A DNA stretch of 64,000 nt from Candidatus Dichloromethanomonas elyunquensis (GCA_001515265.1 LNDB01000001.1:1-64000), one strand, 5' to 3'; positions 48,059-56,743 are shown, counted from the first letter of the stretch. Program-made: numbers and translations. The notes: generated by a model not told the origin, from the letters alone.

Positions 48059-49810
48059 ATGAAGCTATTAAAACAATTCATCCGTTACTATAAGCCTTAC
48101 CGCTTCCTTTTTTATACCGACATGGCCTGTGCGGTTCTCGTTTCGGCCGTTGACTTGTCTTTTCCGCAGATTCTCAATTACCTGAGCAAGAATCTGTTTA
48201 CTCAGAATAAGGTTATTATTTTGAAATCTCTCGGATTTGCCGGTCTGGCTCTGTTCTCTTTCTATGTAATCAAGTATTTCTGCCAATATTTCATCACTTC
48301 CTGGGGACATATCATGGGTGCCAGAATGGAAGCGGATATGCGCAGAGACTTGTTCAACCATTTTCAAAGACTGTCCTTTTCATACTATGATCAGAACAAC
48401 ACCGGTGAAATGATGTCCAGGCTGGTGAACGATCTCTTTGATATCTCGGAGCTTGCGCATCACGGACCGGAAAATCTTTTTATCTCCGCACTCAAAATTA
48501 TCGGTTCCTTCATACTTCTTTTGATGCTCAACGTGAAGATGACCCTCATCCTGTTTGGGGTTACCCTGATCATGGTCATCTTCAGCATTCAACGCAATAT
48601 AAGAATGAAAGCGGTCTTTATGGACAACCGGGTCAAGATCGCTAAGATCAATTCCAGTCTTCAGGACAGCCTCGCCGGAATACGCGTTGTAAAATCCTTT
48701 GCCAACGAGGAAGTGGAAAGAAAGAAATTTACAAGCAGCAATCAGGAATTCTTAATTTCCAAATCCCGAAGCTATAAGCTGATGGGCGGCTACCAAGCTT
48801 GGAATTCGTTTTTTGCAGGACTGCTCTATATTGTTGTTGTCGTCTCCGGCGGCTATTTTATTGCTCAGGGTTCTCTTCAGGTTCCGGAACTTGCCATCTA
48901 TATCCTTTACATCAACATTTATGTCAATCCGCTGGAAGTCTTAATTAATTTCACTGAGCAGTTCCAGAAGGGTTTTGCGGGTTTTTCGCGTTTTATGGAT
49001 ATCCTCGGAACTGCACCCGAAATTGTTGATAAACCCGGGGCTATCCCATTAGAGAACATTCGGGGTGAAATCGCCTATCAAAATGTCTCCTTCCGCTATA
49101 ACAATGATTATGATGTCCTGCAAAACGTGAGTCTCCGGATTAATGCCGGAAGAAATGCTGCGCTGGTAGGCCCTTCCGGCGGCGGAAAAACAACCCTTTG
49201 CTCCCTTCTGCCCCGTTTCTACGATGTTGCCGCAGGTTCTGTCACGATAGACGGAAAAGATATTCGGGATCTGACCCTGGAATCTCTGAGAAATGCGATT
49301 GGTATTGTTCAACAAGATGTTTACATGTTTAGCGGAACAATTAGAGATAACATTATCTACGGCAAACCGGGCGCCGCTGACCAAAAAATGATAGAGGCTG
49401 CCCGAAATGCCAATATTCATGATTTCATTATGTCCTTGGAGGAAGGTTATGAGACTTTTGTTGGAGAACGGGGAATTCGGCTTTCGGGGGGGCAAAAACA
49501 GCGGATTGCCATCGCCCGGGTATTTTTAAAGAACCCTCCGATCCTGATTTTAGATGAGGCTACCTCTTCGTTGGATAACGAAAGTGAAAGATATATTCAA
49601 GAGTCTTTGGAAAAGCTGTCCAAAAACCGGACTACCATTGTCATTGCTCACAGGCTGAGCACCATCAAAAATGCCGATGAGATCATTGTCATCACGGATG
49701 AAGGAATTAAAGAAAGGGGTACCCACCGGCAGTTGATAGCCCAAGAAGGTATCTACGCCCGCTATTACAAGATGCAATTCGAGGGACTGGAAAGTTATGA
49801 TATGATATAA
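48059..49810 (+). CDS. ABC exporter, fused permease and ATPase (MsbA/LmrA type)
   Basis: 583 residues from the ATG at 48059; a TTG start at 48023 is open but both starts have weak ribosome sites. Six membrane helices occupy about 15-310 (ABC_membrane type I). The ATPase domain has Walker A in VGPSGGGKTTLCSLL, the Q-loop in IGIVQQDVYMFSGTIRDNI, the ABC signature in RLSGGQKQRIAIARVFL, Walker B in PPILILDEATSSLD and the switch His in TTIVIAHRLSTI. It would work as a homodimer exporting lipid, drug or peptide; the substrate cannot be told. It follows trp with a 94-base gap. Confidence 0.92.
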   Translation: MKLLKQFIRYYKPYRFLFYTDMACAVLVSAVDLSFPQILNYLSKNLFTQNKVIILKSLGFAGLALFSFYVIKYFCQYFITSWGHIMGARMEADMRRDLFNHFQRLSFSYYDQNNTGEMMSRLVNDLFDISELAHHGPENLFISALKIIGSFILLLMLNVKMTLILFGVTLIMVIFSIQRNIRMKAVFMDNRVKIAKINSSLQDSLAGIRVVKSFANEEVERKKFTSSNQEFLISKSRSYKLMGGYQAWNSFFAGLLYIVVVVSGGYFIAQGSLQVPELAIYILYINIYVNPLEVLINFTEQFQKGFAGFSRFMDILGTAPEIVDKPGAIPLENIRGEIAYQNVSFRYNNDYDVLQNVSLRINAGRNAALVGPSGGGKTTLCSLLPRFYDVAAGSVTIDGKDIRDLTLESLRNAIGIVQQDVYMFSGTIRDNIIYGKPGAADQKMIEAARNANIHDFIMSLEEGYETFVGERGIRLSGGQKQRIAIARVFLKNPPILILDEATSSLDNESERYIQESLEKLSKNRTTIVIAHRLSTIKNADEIIVITDEGIKERGTHRQLIAQEGIYARYYKMQFEGLESYDMI

Positions 49811-49857
49811 TTAACGGATAAGATGCATTAATATAATTTTAAGCTTTTCGAGATATA

Positions 49858-49887
49858 TTGAAGTCGGTTTGCGATTCTGGGTATGAT
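49858..49887 (+). promoter_or_regulatory. Probable promoter of the 141-residue membrane protein gene
   Basis: TTGAAG (49858-49863), an 18-base spacer and TATGAT (49882-49887), about 50 bases before the ATG. Confidence 0.5.
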
Positions 49888-49937
49888 AATACCGTAAAAT
49901 TTTTCTCTTTTATGATTTAAGAAAGGAATTTGATTTA

Positions 49938-50363
49938 ATGAAAGTATTTCGTAAAAGTCCGTCTTCTAAAAACAAAGTGCCTAAAAGTTCAATTCTCATG
50001 TACATTGCAGGCTGTCTCATTTTTCTCATAGCCGCAGCCTCTCTGGTCATGAATGTGATGTTGTTTAATAAAACGGTTGCCGAATATGTCGATCAAGGAT
50101 ATCCTGCTGCAGAAGTCCTCAAACATTTTATCCCGGTCCAATTGCTTCCGGGAATTTTTGATGTGGTTGGCACTTATGCGGGAATTTCTTTTCTATTAAT
50201 CGCCGCAGGCTATATCAACCAAAAAATTTCCACATTCTTAATAAATGACAAAAATGCGGCCTCCGATAATATATCTGCCGATGAAAGTTTACCTCAAGAG
50301 ACCGGACTCCCTCAATCCGGTCAGGAACAGGAAGAACAGGAAGAACAGGAAGAACAAGAATAA
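49938..50363 (+). CDS. Small two-helix membrane protein with a Glu/Gln repeat tail
   Basis: 141 residues; AAGAAAGGA lies upstream of the ATG. Two hydrophobic segments (about 20-42 and 72-92) flank a loop of about 30 residues, and the C-terminus is acidic low-complexity sequence (SGQEQEEQEEQEEQE). The basic N-terminus (KVFRKSPSSKNKVPKSS) should be cytoplasmic. No family recognised. It has its own promoter and terminator. Confidence 0.65.
   Translation: MKVFRKSPSSKNKVPKSSILMYIAGCLIFLIAAASLVMNVMLFNKTVAEYVDQGYPAAEVLKHFIPVQLLPGIFDVVGTYAGISFLLIAAGYINQKISTFLINDKNAASDNISADESLPQETGLPQSGQEQEEQEEQEEQE
50325..50360 (+). repeat. Four tandem 9-bp repeats at the 3' end of the small membrane protein gene
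   Basis: GAACAGGAA repeated four times (last copy GAACAAGAA), coding for EQE. In-frame repeats like this change length by slippage without breaking the frame. Confidence 0.85.
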
Positions 50364-50386
50364 AAAAGCGGGTTTTATTAAAGAAA

Positions 50387-50419
50387 ACTGCTGACTTCAC
50401 ATGAAGCAGTAGTTTTTTT
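50387..50419 (+). terminator. Intrinsic terminator after the small membrane protein gene
   Basis: ACTGCT (50387-50392) pairs with AGCAGT (50405-50410), with extra pairing CTTCA/TGAAG possible inside; a run of seven T follows at 50413-50419. Confidence 0.7.
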
Positions 50420-50538
50420 AAGCAGAGTTTCTTCAGCGCCATGGCCAGCAGCCTGGCAGCATGATGGAGAATCATCTTAATATCTGGAAATTTATATTAT
50501 TGTGCGGTGTATATATGGTCTCAAGTATTTTAAGGTAC

Positions 50539-50544
50539 TATAAT
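50539..50544 (+). promoter_or_regulatory. -10 element before fixA
   Basis: TATAAT, about 30 bases before the GTG start. No good -35 is found at the right spacing, so the promoter may need an activator or be weak. Confidence 0.4.
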
Positions 50545-50575
50545 AAAGTAAAATTAGTAGAGAGGGGCAATTTTT

Positions 50576-51412
50576 GTGCATTTCGTAGTCTGCCTAAAGC
50601 AAGTACCGGACACCTCCGAAGTGCGGATTGATCCAGCAACCAACACATTAATGCGCGAGGGTGTACCATCCATCATAAATCCCTATGATGCACACGGCCT
50701 TGAAGAGGCAATCAAGCTGAGAGATCAGCTTGGAGGTAAGGTGACAATTGTCAGTATGGGACCTCCTCAAGCCAAAGAAGCATTAAAAAAAGCAATATCC
50801 TTTGGTGCTGACCGCGCTATTCTATTGAGTGACCGTGCCTTTGGAGGATCAGATTCGTTAGCAACGGCATATGTATTATCGACTGTCTTAAAAAAAATTC
50901 ATGAGGCGGAACCCATCGACTTGATCTTTACTGGAAAAGAAGCAATTGACGGGGATACGGCACAAACCGGTCCTGGAATTGCGCAGAGACTTGGGTTTCC
51001 TCAATTGACCTATATCATAAAAATAATCGATATATCAGAGTCTTCCATAACGGTCGAACGAAAAACAGAAAGCGGAAGACAAATTGTTCAAGCAAAATTA
51101 CCGGCTCTTATTACTGTAGAAAAAGAATTGAATGAAATCCGGTATGCTACTCTGCCCAATATGATGAAGGCTGCAGCTTATGAGCCGGAAGTTTGGGATT
51201 CCAAGTTCCTGGAATTTGATATTATGCAAATGGGACTCAAAGGGTCTCCCACCAGTGTCTCTAAAATTTTTGCTCCTCCGGGACGAAGTGGCGGCGAGAT
51301 TATCGATGGAACAAAAGACCCGGTTGCTACCGCGGAATCACTTGTACAGAAAATTCTCCAGCAAAATATCATTATGGTTCATCCTCTGGTTAAGGGAGGG
51401 AAAAACGAATGA
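50576..51412 (+). CDS. fixA: Electron transfer flavoprotein beta subunit (FixA type)
   Basis: 278 residues, GTG start at 50576 behind GAGGGG. Begins HFVVCLKQVPDTSEVRID and contains GKVTIVSMGPPQAKEALKKAISFGADRAILLSD and FTGKEAIDGDTAQTGPGIAQRLG, the ETF-beta signature. The C-terminal arm wraps around the alpha subunit. First gene of fixABCX. In studied FixABCX complexes, NADH oxidation is bifurcated to a quinone and to ferredoxin or flavodoxin; that function is inferred here. Confidence 0.93.
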   Translation: MHFVVCLKQVPDTSEVRIDPATNTLMREGVPSIINPYDAHGLEEAIKLRDQLGGKVTIVSMGPPQAKEALKKAISFGADRAILLSDRAFGGSDSLATAYVLSTVLKKIHEAEPIDLIFTGKEAIDGDTAQTGPGIAQRLGFPQLTYIIKIIDISESSITVERKTESGRQIVQAKLPALITVEKELNEIRYATLPNMMKAAAYEPEVWDSKFLEFDIMQMGLKGSPTSVSKIFAPPGRSGGEIIDGTKDPVATAESLVQKILQQNIIMVHPLVKGGKNE

Positions 51413-52704
51413 CCGTTATAATTGATAAAGCAAAATGTATAGGATGCGGTGCTTGTGTGACGGAGTGCCCTTTTGAAGCTTTAGATCTGATAGACGGTAT
51501 CGCCGCCGTAGATCCACAAAAATGTACGGACTGCGGAAAGTGTCTAAAAATATGTCCAACCGAAGCACTTGCACTTCCCGACAAGCCCAAAAAGAAAATG
51601 GCTTCAAAAGAATCTGACACTCCCAAGAGACCGCTGTCGGATATAGCTAAGGATAATTCCCCGGACAGCAAAAAAGCGTCAGAGGGTACTCATGGCGAAT
51701 GGACCGGTGTCTGGGTCATTATTGAGTATATCAATAGCAAGATTGCCCCGGTTTCATGGGAGTTATTAGGTGAAGGACGCAAGCTTGCTGACGCCGTTGG
51801 CTGTGAACTTTGCGGGGTGATAACGGGATATGAACTCGATGGCGTAATTCCTGAAATATATGCCTATGGTGCGGAAAAAGTGTATGTTGTCGATCATCAA
51901 GTTCTGAAAGACTATCGTTCGGAACCTTATGCTGATGCTATGACCGACTTAATTCTAAAGTACAAACCGGAGATTGTTCTTATGGGAGCAACTTCTATGG
52001 GACGGGATGTATTCCCTGCCGTAGCTGCGAAATTGCAAACAGGTCTGACTGCGGACTGCACGGTTCTTGGAATTGATCCTGACACGAAGATATTGCAGCA
52101 AACTCGTCCGGCATTCGGTGGAAACATCATGGCAACCATTCTTTGTCGCAATAAACGTCCTCAAATGGCTACCGTTCGTCCAAGGGTGATGGCAATGCCC
52201 GAGAGGGTTGAAGGAAGAACCGGCGAACTCGTCCGTGAAGAAGTTCATTTTGACGAAGCAAATATTGCTACTAAAGTCCTTGATTTTATCGCTACCGATG
52301 CCAAGAGTGCTTTTTTAGATAAAGCAGAAATTATTGTCTCTGTAGGCTTAGGATTAGGCGCGAAACGCAATCTTGTCATTGCTGAAGATCTGGCAGAAGT
52401 ATTGGGCGGCACCATTGCCGGTACCCGTGGTACTGTCGAAGCCGGCTGGCTGACTCATGATCAGCAAGTAGGCCAGACAGGTGCAACTGTAAGACCGAAA
52501 GTCTATATTGCCATTGGAATCTCGGGAGCTATCCAACACTTAGTAGGAATGCAAACTTCCGACTTCATTATTGCGATTAATAACGATCCCGAGGCACCTA
52601 TTCTGAAAGTAGCGAATTACGGTTTAGTGGGAGATTTATTCCAGATAGTACCTGCATTAACTGCAGCGTTTAAAAAACGTCTACAGCATGGCGTGGCAAA
52701 TTAA
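51409..52704 (+). CDS. fixB: Electron transfer flavoprotein alpha subunit with N-terminal ferredoxin domain (FixB type)
   Basis: 431 residues. Residues 1-60 carry two [4Fe-4S] motifs, CIGCGACVTECPFEAL and CTDCGKCLKICPTEAL, followed by a linker rich in Lys/Ser/Asp. The ETF-alpha part has the FAD-binding segment GLGLGAKRNLVIAEDLAEVLGG, GTRGTVEAGWLTHDQQVGQTG and IAIGISGAIQHLVGM. The extra ferredoxin domain occurs in many anaerobe EtfA proteins. The start overlaps fixA by four bases. Confidence 0.93.
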   Translation: MTVIIDKAKCIGCGACVTECPFEALDLIDGIAAVDPQKCTDCGKCLKICPTEALALPDKPKKKMASKESDTPKRPLSDIAKDNSPDSKKASEGTHGEWTGVWVIIEYINSKIAPVSWELLGEGRKLADAVGCELCGVITGYELDGVIPEIYAYGAEKVYVVDHQVLKDYRSEPYADAMTDLILKYKPEIVLMGATSMGRDVFPAVAAKLQTGLTADCTVLGIDPDTKILQQTRPAFGGNIMATILCRNKRPQMATVRPRVMAMPERVEGRTGELVREEVHFDEANIATKVLDFIATDAKSAFLDKAEIIVSVGLGLGAKRNLVIAEDLAEVLGGTIAGTRGTVEAGWLTHDQQVGQTGATVRPKVYIAIGISGAIQHLVGMQTSDFIIAINNDPEAPILKVANYGLVGDLFQIVPALTAAFKKRLQHGVAN

Positions 52705-52715
52705 GGAGGGCAAAC

Positions 52716-54005
52716 ATGGAAAATTTTGATGTGATTGTCGTCGGAGGCGGTCCTGCCGGCTTGTCTGCCGCCATCAGTGCTGCTAAGGCTGGCATGAAAA
52801 CTATCGTTATAGAACGCGGTAATTATCCGGGAACGAAAAATGTGATGGGTGGAATTCTGTACACGAAGCCGACAAATATGGTAGTTCCGGATTTTTGGAA
52901 AGAGGCTCCTATAGAACGCCCAATTATTGAACAACGTATCGCCATGCTGAGCGGTGACCAATGTGTCATGGCAAGTCACAGAGATCCGGCTTGGACAACG
53001 GAACCTAATGCACATTCCGTTCTTCGTGTAAAATTTGATCGTTGGCTGTCACAACAAGCTGAAAAAGCCGGGGTTATGATAATCCCGGAGACAATCGTAG
53101 AAGATCTGCTTTATCGCGGGGATCAAGTGGCAGGCGTCAGAACGGGGCGCGGTGAAGGAGATTTGGGCGCCAAAATTGTAATTATCGCTGAAGGTGTCAA
53201 TAACTTCCTGGCTGTTAAAGCCGGTTTGGCCAAACCTTTACATCCTCATAATGTTGCCGTAGCTGTTAAAGAAATTATTACCCTTCCCAAAGAAAAGATT
53301 GAAGACCGTTTTTGCCTGGAAGAAGGTCAGGGAGCAACGATTGAATTATATGGTGATTCAACAGCAGGAATAATGGGTACCGGCTTTATCTATACGAATA
53401 AAGAATCCATTTCGATTGGTGTGGGAACGTTATTACAACCGCTGATTCAACAGAAATGGACCCCCAATGATTTACTGGAACACTTTAAAGCAAAACCCTA
53501 TGTGAAGCGTTTACTTCAGGGCGGCGAGACGAAGGAGTATTTAGCCCACTTAATACCGGAGGGTGGGTATACAAATCTTCCAAAACTCTACCGTCAAGGT
53601 GTTATGGTTGTTGGAGATACGGCTATGCTCATGAACTCCTTAAACCGTGAAGGCTCAAATTTAGCGATGATTTCCGGTATGAGTGCGGGAGAGGTAGCCG
53701 CTCAGGCAATTTCTGCAGGTGATACCAGTGAACAAATGCTGGCTGCTTATGAGAGAAAGCTGCGTGATTCCTTTGTCTTAAAAGATCTGCACCATTACCG
53801 GCATATGAGCAAGTTTTTTGAGAATAATCCGCACATGCTGAAAATTTATCCTGAAATCATCAATCATGCCGCAGGAATGTACCTCACAGTTGACGGTGTA
53901 CCTAAAAAGCAGCGTCAAAAAGAGATTCTCCGAATGGCTTTCAAGAGACGCTCGATACCCGGAATAATGAAAGATATTTATGGAGCATGGAGGGCGTTAT
54001 TATGA
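52716..54005 (+). CDS. fixC: FixC-type ETF dehydrogenase (ETF:quinone oxidoreductase family)
   Basis: 429 residues, ATG at 52716 behind GGAGG. FAD-binding motif VVGGGPAGLSAAISAAKAG at the N-terminus, GTKNVMGGILYTKPTN, and a second FAD motif in VMVVGDTAMLMNSLNREGSNLAMISG. It receives electrons from FixAB and passes them to FixX and the membrane quinone pool. No transmembrane helix; peripheral binding expected. Confidence 0.93.
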   Translation: MENFDVIVVGGGPAGLSAAISAAKAGMKTIVIERGNYPGTKNVMGGILYTKPTNMVVPDFWKEAPIERPIIEQRIAMLSGDQCVMASHRDPAWTTEPNAHSVLRVKFDRWLSQQAEKAGVMIIPETIVEDLLYRGDQVAGVRTGRGEGDLGAKIVIIAEGVNNFLAVKAGLAKPLHPHNVAVAVKEIITLPKEKIEDRFCLEEGQGATIELYGDSTAGIMGTGFIYTNKESISIGVGTLLQPLIQQKWTPNDLLEHFKAKPYVKRLLQGGETKEYLAHLIPEGGYTNLPKLYRQGVMVVGDTAMLMNSLNREGSNLAMISGMSAGEVAAQAISAGDTSEQMLAAYERKLRDSFVLKDLHHYRHMSKFFENNPHMLKIYPEIINHAAGMYLTVDGVPKKQRQKEILRMAFKRRSIPGIMKDIYGAWRALL

Positions 54006-54283
54006 AACTGGATGATAAGCTTTATTTAGTTCGCTTTAATACCGATAAATTAAGCCATATAAAAATAAAGGACCCTTCCTTTTGCTTTAATAATTGCCAA
54101 GATAGAGTTTGCACGCGAGTTTGTCCTGCTCACGTTTATGACTGGGATGAAGAAGAGAAACGGATTGCGGTTGGTTATGAAGGGTGCCTGGAATGCGGTA
54201 CTTGTCTAGCTGCATGTACCGACAAAAATATTGATTGGCATTATCCAAGAGGCGGGTTTGGCGTCAGTTGGAAAAATGGCTGA
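54002..54283 (+). CDS. fixX: Ferredoxin-like protein FixX
   Basis: 93 residues from the ATG at 54002, overlapping the fixC stop by four bases, with GGAGG eight bases upstream. Cysteines in FNNCQDRVCTRVCPAHVY and CLECGTCLAACTDKNIDWHYPRGGFGV match the FixX/ETF-QO iron-sulfur domain. Completes fixABCX, and a terminator follows. Confidence 0.93.
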   Translation: MKLDDKLYLVRFNTDKLSHIKIKDPSFCFNNCQDRVCTRVCPAHVYDWDEEEKRIAVGYEGCLECGTCLAACTDKNIDWHYPRGGFGVSWKNG

Positions 54284-54320
54284 TTCAGGTTATTTTGGTT
54301 CTGCGTAATCAGTCCCTATG

Positions 54321-54357
54321 ATGACGCTGTAGTATTCACTATGGCGTCATTTTTTTA
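54321..54357 (+). terminator. Terminator of the fixABCX operon
   Basis: ATGACGC (54321-54327) pairs with GCGTCAT (54344-54350), with AGT/ACT pairing inside the loop; a run of seven to eight T follows. Confidence 0.85.
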
Positions 54358-54379
54358 ACTCTGATGATTCTTCCAAGTT

Positions 54380-54399
54380 AGCAATAATCTATTATTGCT
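54380..54399. promoter_or_regulatory. Perfect 9-2-9 palindrome over the -35 of the Fur-family gene
   Basis: AGCAATAAT-CT-ATTATTGCT. Its right arm overlaps a candidate -35 TTGCTG (54395-54400) which, 17 bases later, is followed by TAATAT (54418-54423). It could be an operator for autoregulation. The even centre differs from the 7-1-7 layout of known Fur/Zur/Per boxes. The T-run after it could also make it a second terminator for fixX. Confidence 0.5.
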
Positions 54400-54453
54400 G
54401 TTTTTCCCTCCAATTGATAATATAAAAGAAACTAAGAACATTAGGTGAAAGGC

Positions 54454-54855
54454 ATGTACAATCATCGCTCTACCAAACAACGCCGGGCTATTTTGGAACT
54501 CTTTAACCGGCAAGAAAAACATTTAGCCGCTGAAGAAGTTCATCAACTGGTAAGATTTCAACTTCCCAAGATTAGCCTCGGAACAGTTTATCGTAATCTG
54601 GAGGCCCTCTCCGAACAAGGGGATCTGCAAAAAACAGTTTTTCCTGACGGTAAGGCGCGCTTTGAAGGGGCAAAACATGAACACCATCACCATATGGTCT
54701 GTCTGGGCTGCAGCAATATTGTCGACATCTCACTTTGTCCTGTCCGCCCGGAAATGAAAGACCTTCTAAACGCAGAAGAATTTGAAGCAGTCTATCACCG
54801 GTTTGAGGTGTTCGGTTATTGCAGGGATTGCCGGGAAAAAAAGAATAGAAATTAG
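54454..54855 (+). CDS. Fur-family metal regulator, probably Zur
   Basis: 133 residues from the ATG at 54454 (AGGTG six bases upstream; a GTG nine bases earlier overlaps that site). DNA-binding part RSTKQRRAILELF, then KISLGTVYRNLEALSEQG as recognition helix. Metal sites: ARFEGAKHEHHHHMVCLGCSNIVD and YCRDCREK, giving two CxxC pairs for structural zinc plus the His cluster. It faces znuB-znuA, whose promoter has a Zur-type box, so Zur is the likely member. Fur, PerR and Zur cannot be separated from sequence with certainty. Its stop overlaps the znuB stop by four bases. Confidence 0.85.
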   Translation: MYNHRSTKQRRAILELFNRQEKHLAAEEVHQLVRFQLPKISLGTVYRNLEALSEQGDLQKTVFPDGKARFEGAKHEHHHHMVCLGCSNIVDISLCPVRPEMKDLLNAEEFEAVYHRFEVFGYCRDCREKKNRN

Positions 54856-55694
54856 CACGCCAATTTATTTTTCACTAACAGACTCAGCATAAAGATCACA
54901 GCCGAACAAAGGACAATAGTAGCACCGGTCGCTGTTCCCCAATAGTAAGAAAGAATAAGACCACAAATTCCTGCAAGAAAACTGATTCCTACTGAAACCC
55001 TGTGGTAGATTTTCATGTTGCCGGAGATATTACGGGCTGCTGCGGCGGGAAGAATCAGAAGCGAATTAATCACCATGATCCCTACCCATTGAATAGCCGC
55101 TGTTACGACCACAGCAATTAATACGGTAAAGATGATTTCCGTGGCCAGTACGGGGATTCCCCTGCTGCGAGCGAGAGCAGGATTCACGCTTGTTAACAAA
55201 AGCTTATTGAACATTAGAACCCATATAATAAGAATTGCCGTCAATATTCCCGCAACGGCGGCTATTTGCGAAGGTGAAATACTCAGAATGTCCCCGATAA
55301 GGAACCCTGTATAACGATTAAATCCACCATTTCTTGAGAGGATCACAATTCCAAGGGCAATTGACGTAGCCGAAAAAACCCCGATTACCGTATCCGGTGT
55401 AAACTTGGTCATGCTTTTTACAGCCGTTACTGCGATTGCAATTGCGACAGCGAAGAGAAGCATTGCCCATATGGGGTCTTGAAAACCGAGAAGCACTCCG
55501 ATAGCGATTCCCGTTAAAGCAGCATGTCCGATTGTATCTGAGAAAAAAGCCATTTTATTATTTACAACCATTGTCCCCAACAAACCAAAAAGGGGTGTAA
55601 TGATAATTACTGCAAGCAAGGCATTTTTCATAAAAGTAAATTGCAGCCAGGAAAATGGAACTTGACTCAGCAAATTATACCAGATGGACAACAA
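54852..55694 (-). CDS. znuB: Zinc/manganese ABC transporter permease
   Basis: 280 residues, TTG start at 55694 behind AGGAG. ABC-3 family permease with seven to eight membrane helices; characteristic loops are FFSDTIGHAALTGIAIGVLLG, SRNGGFNRYTGFLIGDILSISPSQIA and ARSRGIPVLATEIIFT, ending with LPAAAARNIS. It lies 64 bases after znuA on the same transcript. The gene for the ATPase partner is missing here. Confidence 0.9.
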   Translation of the reverse strand: MLSIWYNLLSQVPFSWLQFTFMKNALLAVIIITPLFGLLGTMVVNNKMAFFSDTIGHAALTGIAIGVLLGFQDPIWAMLLFAVAIAIAVTAVKSMTKFTPDTVIGVFSATSIALGIVILSRNGGFNRYTGFLIGDILSISPSQIAAVAGILTAILIIWVLMFNKLLLTSVNPALARSRGIPVLATEIIFTVLIAVVVTAAIQWVGIMVINSLLILPAAAARNISGNMKIYHRVSVGISFLAGICGLILSYYWGTATGATIVLCSAVIFMLSLLVKNKLAC

Positions 55695-55758
55695 AGACTT
55701 CTCCTTCCATTCATCAGAAGATACATCCAGACCGGTTTATTCAAGGTTTTTTTAACCT

Positions 55759-56664
55759 TTATTGAAGTGCTTCAAACAATACTTTTAAATTCATTTCCAT
55801 TGTTTGGAGATAGGCGTCCGGATTCATCTCACCCGTCACTGCGGGATCAAGAAGATAAACTTTTGCTCCGGTTTCTCGAGAAATGGTTTCAGCAGCGGCA
55901 GGAGAATACTGCGGCTCAGCGAAAATCGCCTTAACTCCTTTTTCTCGGACAAGCGTAATGGTTTCCGCTATTTCTTTGGCACTTGGCTCCGAACCGGGTT
56001 CCCGCTCTATGACAGCAGCAATGTTTAAGCCAAACTCTTTGGCAAAATAAGGAAAAGCCTCATGAAAAGTGATAATGTCTTTATTTTTCAACCCATCCAG
56101 GGCCTGGTGCATCCTGCCTTTTAATTCTTCCAGCTTAGCGATATAGATATCCCCGTTTTTCCGGTATTGGCCGGCATGGACAGGATCCAGTCCGGCAAGC
56201 TGTTCGCTGATATTTTTTACTTCCTGGACAGCCCCGCTAATACTGACCCAGACATGGGCATTCACTTCAGGGCCTGAGTCCCGTATGAACTCCATATCTT
56301 TAGTGGCTTCTATCACCTTTAGGCCGGGAAGCTGTCGGATTACGCTATCCAGATAGTTTTCCATCCCGGCTCCGTTAACCACCAATATCTGGCTCTGTTC
56401 CATTTTTTTTAAATCGTTCGTTGTCAATTGATAATCGTGAAGACATCCCGTCTGGGGCGGAGCAATATTCACCAAGTCTATCCCGGGAATATCCTTAATA
56501 ATATTCAACGTCATGATATATAACGGATAAAACGATGTACCGATTACGATATGTTTATCTGTCCCTTTATTCATGCTATCAGCGGGAACGGCGCTGCATC
56601 CTCCCATAATTGACAAAAGAAGAACAAGAAGAATTACAAAAGGCAGTTTAAAAAACATTTTCAT
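55759..56664 (-). CDS. znuA: Zinc-binding lipoprotein of the ABC transporter
   Basis: 301 residues from the ATG at 56664 (AGGAG eight bases upstream). Signal peptide with lipobox (LLLSIMGGCSAVP). Cluster A-I/TroA fold: TSFYPLYIMTLNI, the CLHDYQLTTNDLKKM His ligand, EVNAHVWVS, ITFHEAFPYFAKEFGLN, IFAEPQYSPAAAETI. The acidic/His-rich loop usual in Gram-negative ZnuA is absent, so Zn versus Mn is judged from the Zur-like operator. Confidence 0.9.
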   Translation of the reverse strand: MKMFFKLPFVILLVLLLSIMGGCSAVPADSMNKGTDKHIVIGTSFYPLYIMTLNIIKDIPGIDLVNIAPPQTGCLHDYQLTTNDLKKMEQSQILVVNGAGMENYLDSVIRQLPGLKVIEATKDMEFIRDSGPEVNAHVWVSISGAVQEVKNISEQLAGLDPVHAGQYRKNGDIYIAKLEELKGRMHQALDGLKNKDIITFHEAFPYFAKEFGLNIAAVIEREPGSEPSAKEIAETITLVREKGVKAIFAEPQYSPAAAETISRETGAKVYLLDPAVTGEMNPDAYLQTMEMNLKVLFEALQ

Positions 56665-56678
56665 CAAGATATCTCCTC

Positions 56679-56701
56679 ATAATAGTAATAATTACTATTA
56701 T
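56679..56701. promoter_or_regulatory. Zur-type operator before znuA
   Basis: A perfect 23-bp palindrome, ATAATAGTAAT-A-ATTACTATTAT. Its core GTAAT-N-ATTAC is the core of the Bacillus Zur box (TCGTAATNATTACGA). It sits just downstream of the znuA -10, where a bound repressor would block RNA polymerase. Confidence 0.85.
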
Positions 56702-56714
56702 TGTGATATGGTTT

Positions 56715-56743
56715 ATTATACCCGCTTATTCCTATATCTTCAA
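56715..56743 (-). promoter_or_regulatory. Promoter of znuA-znuB
   Basis: TTGAAG (56738-56743), a 17-base spacer and TATAAT (56715-56720) on the minus strand; start near 56708, so the palindrome covers about +7 to +29. Confidence 0.8.
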
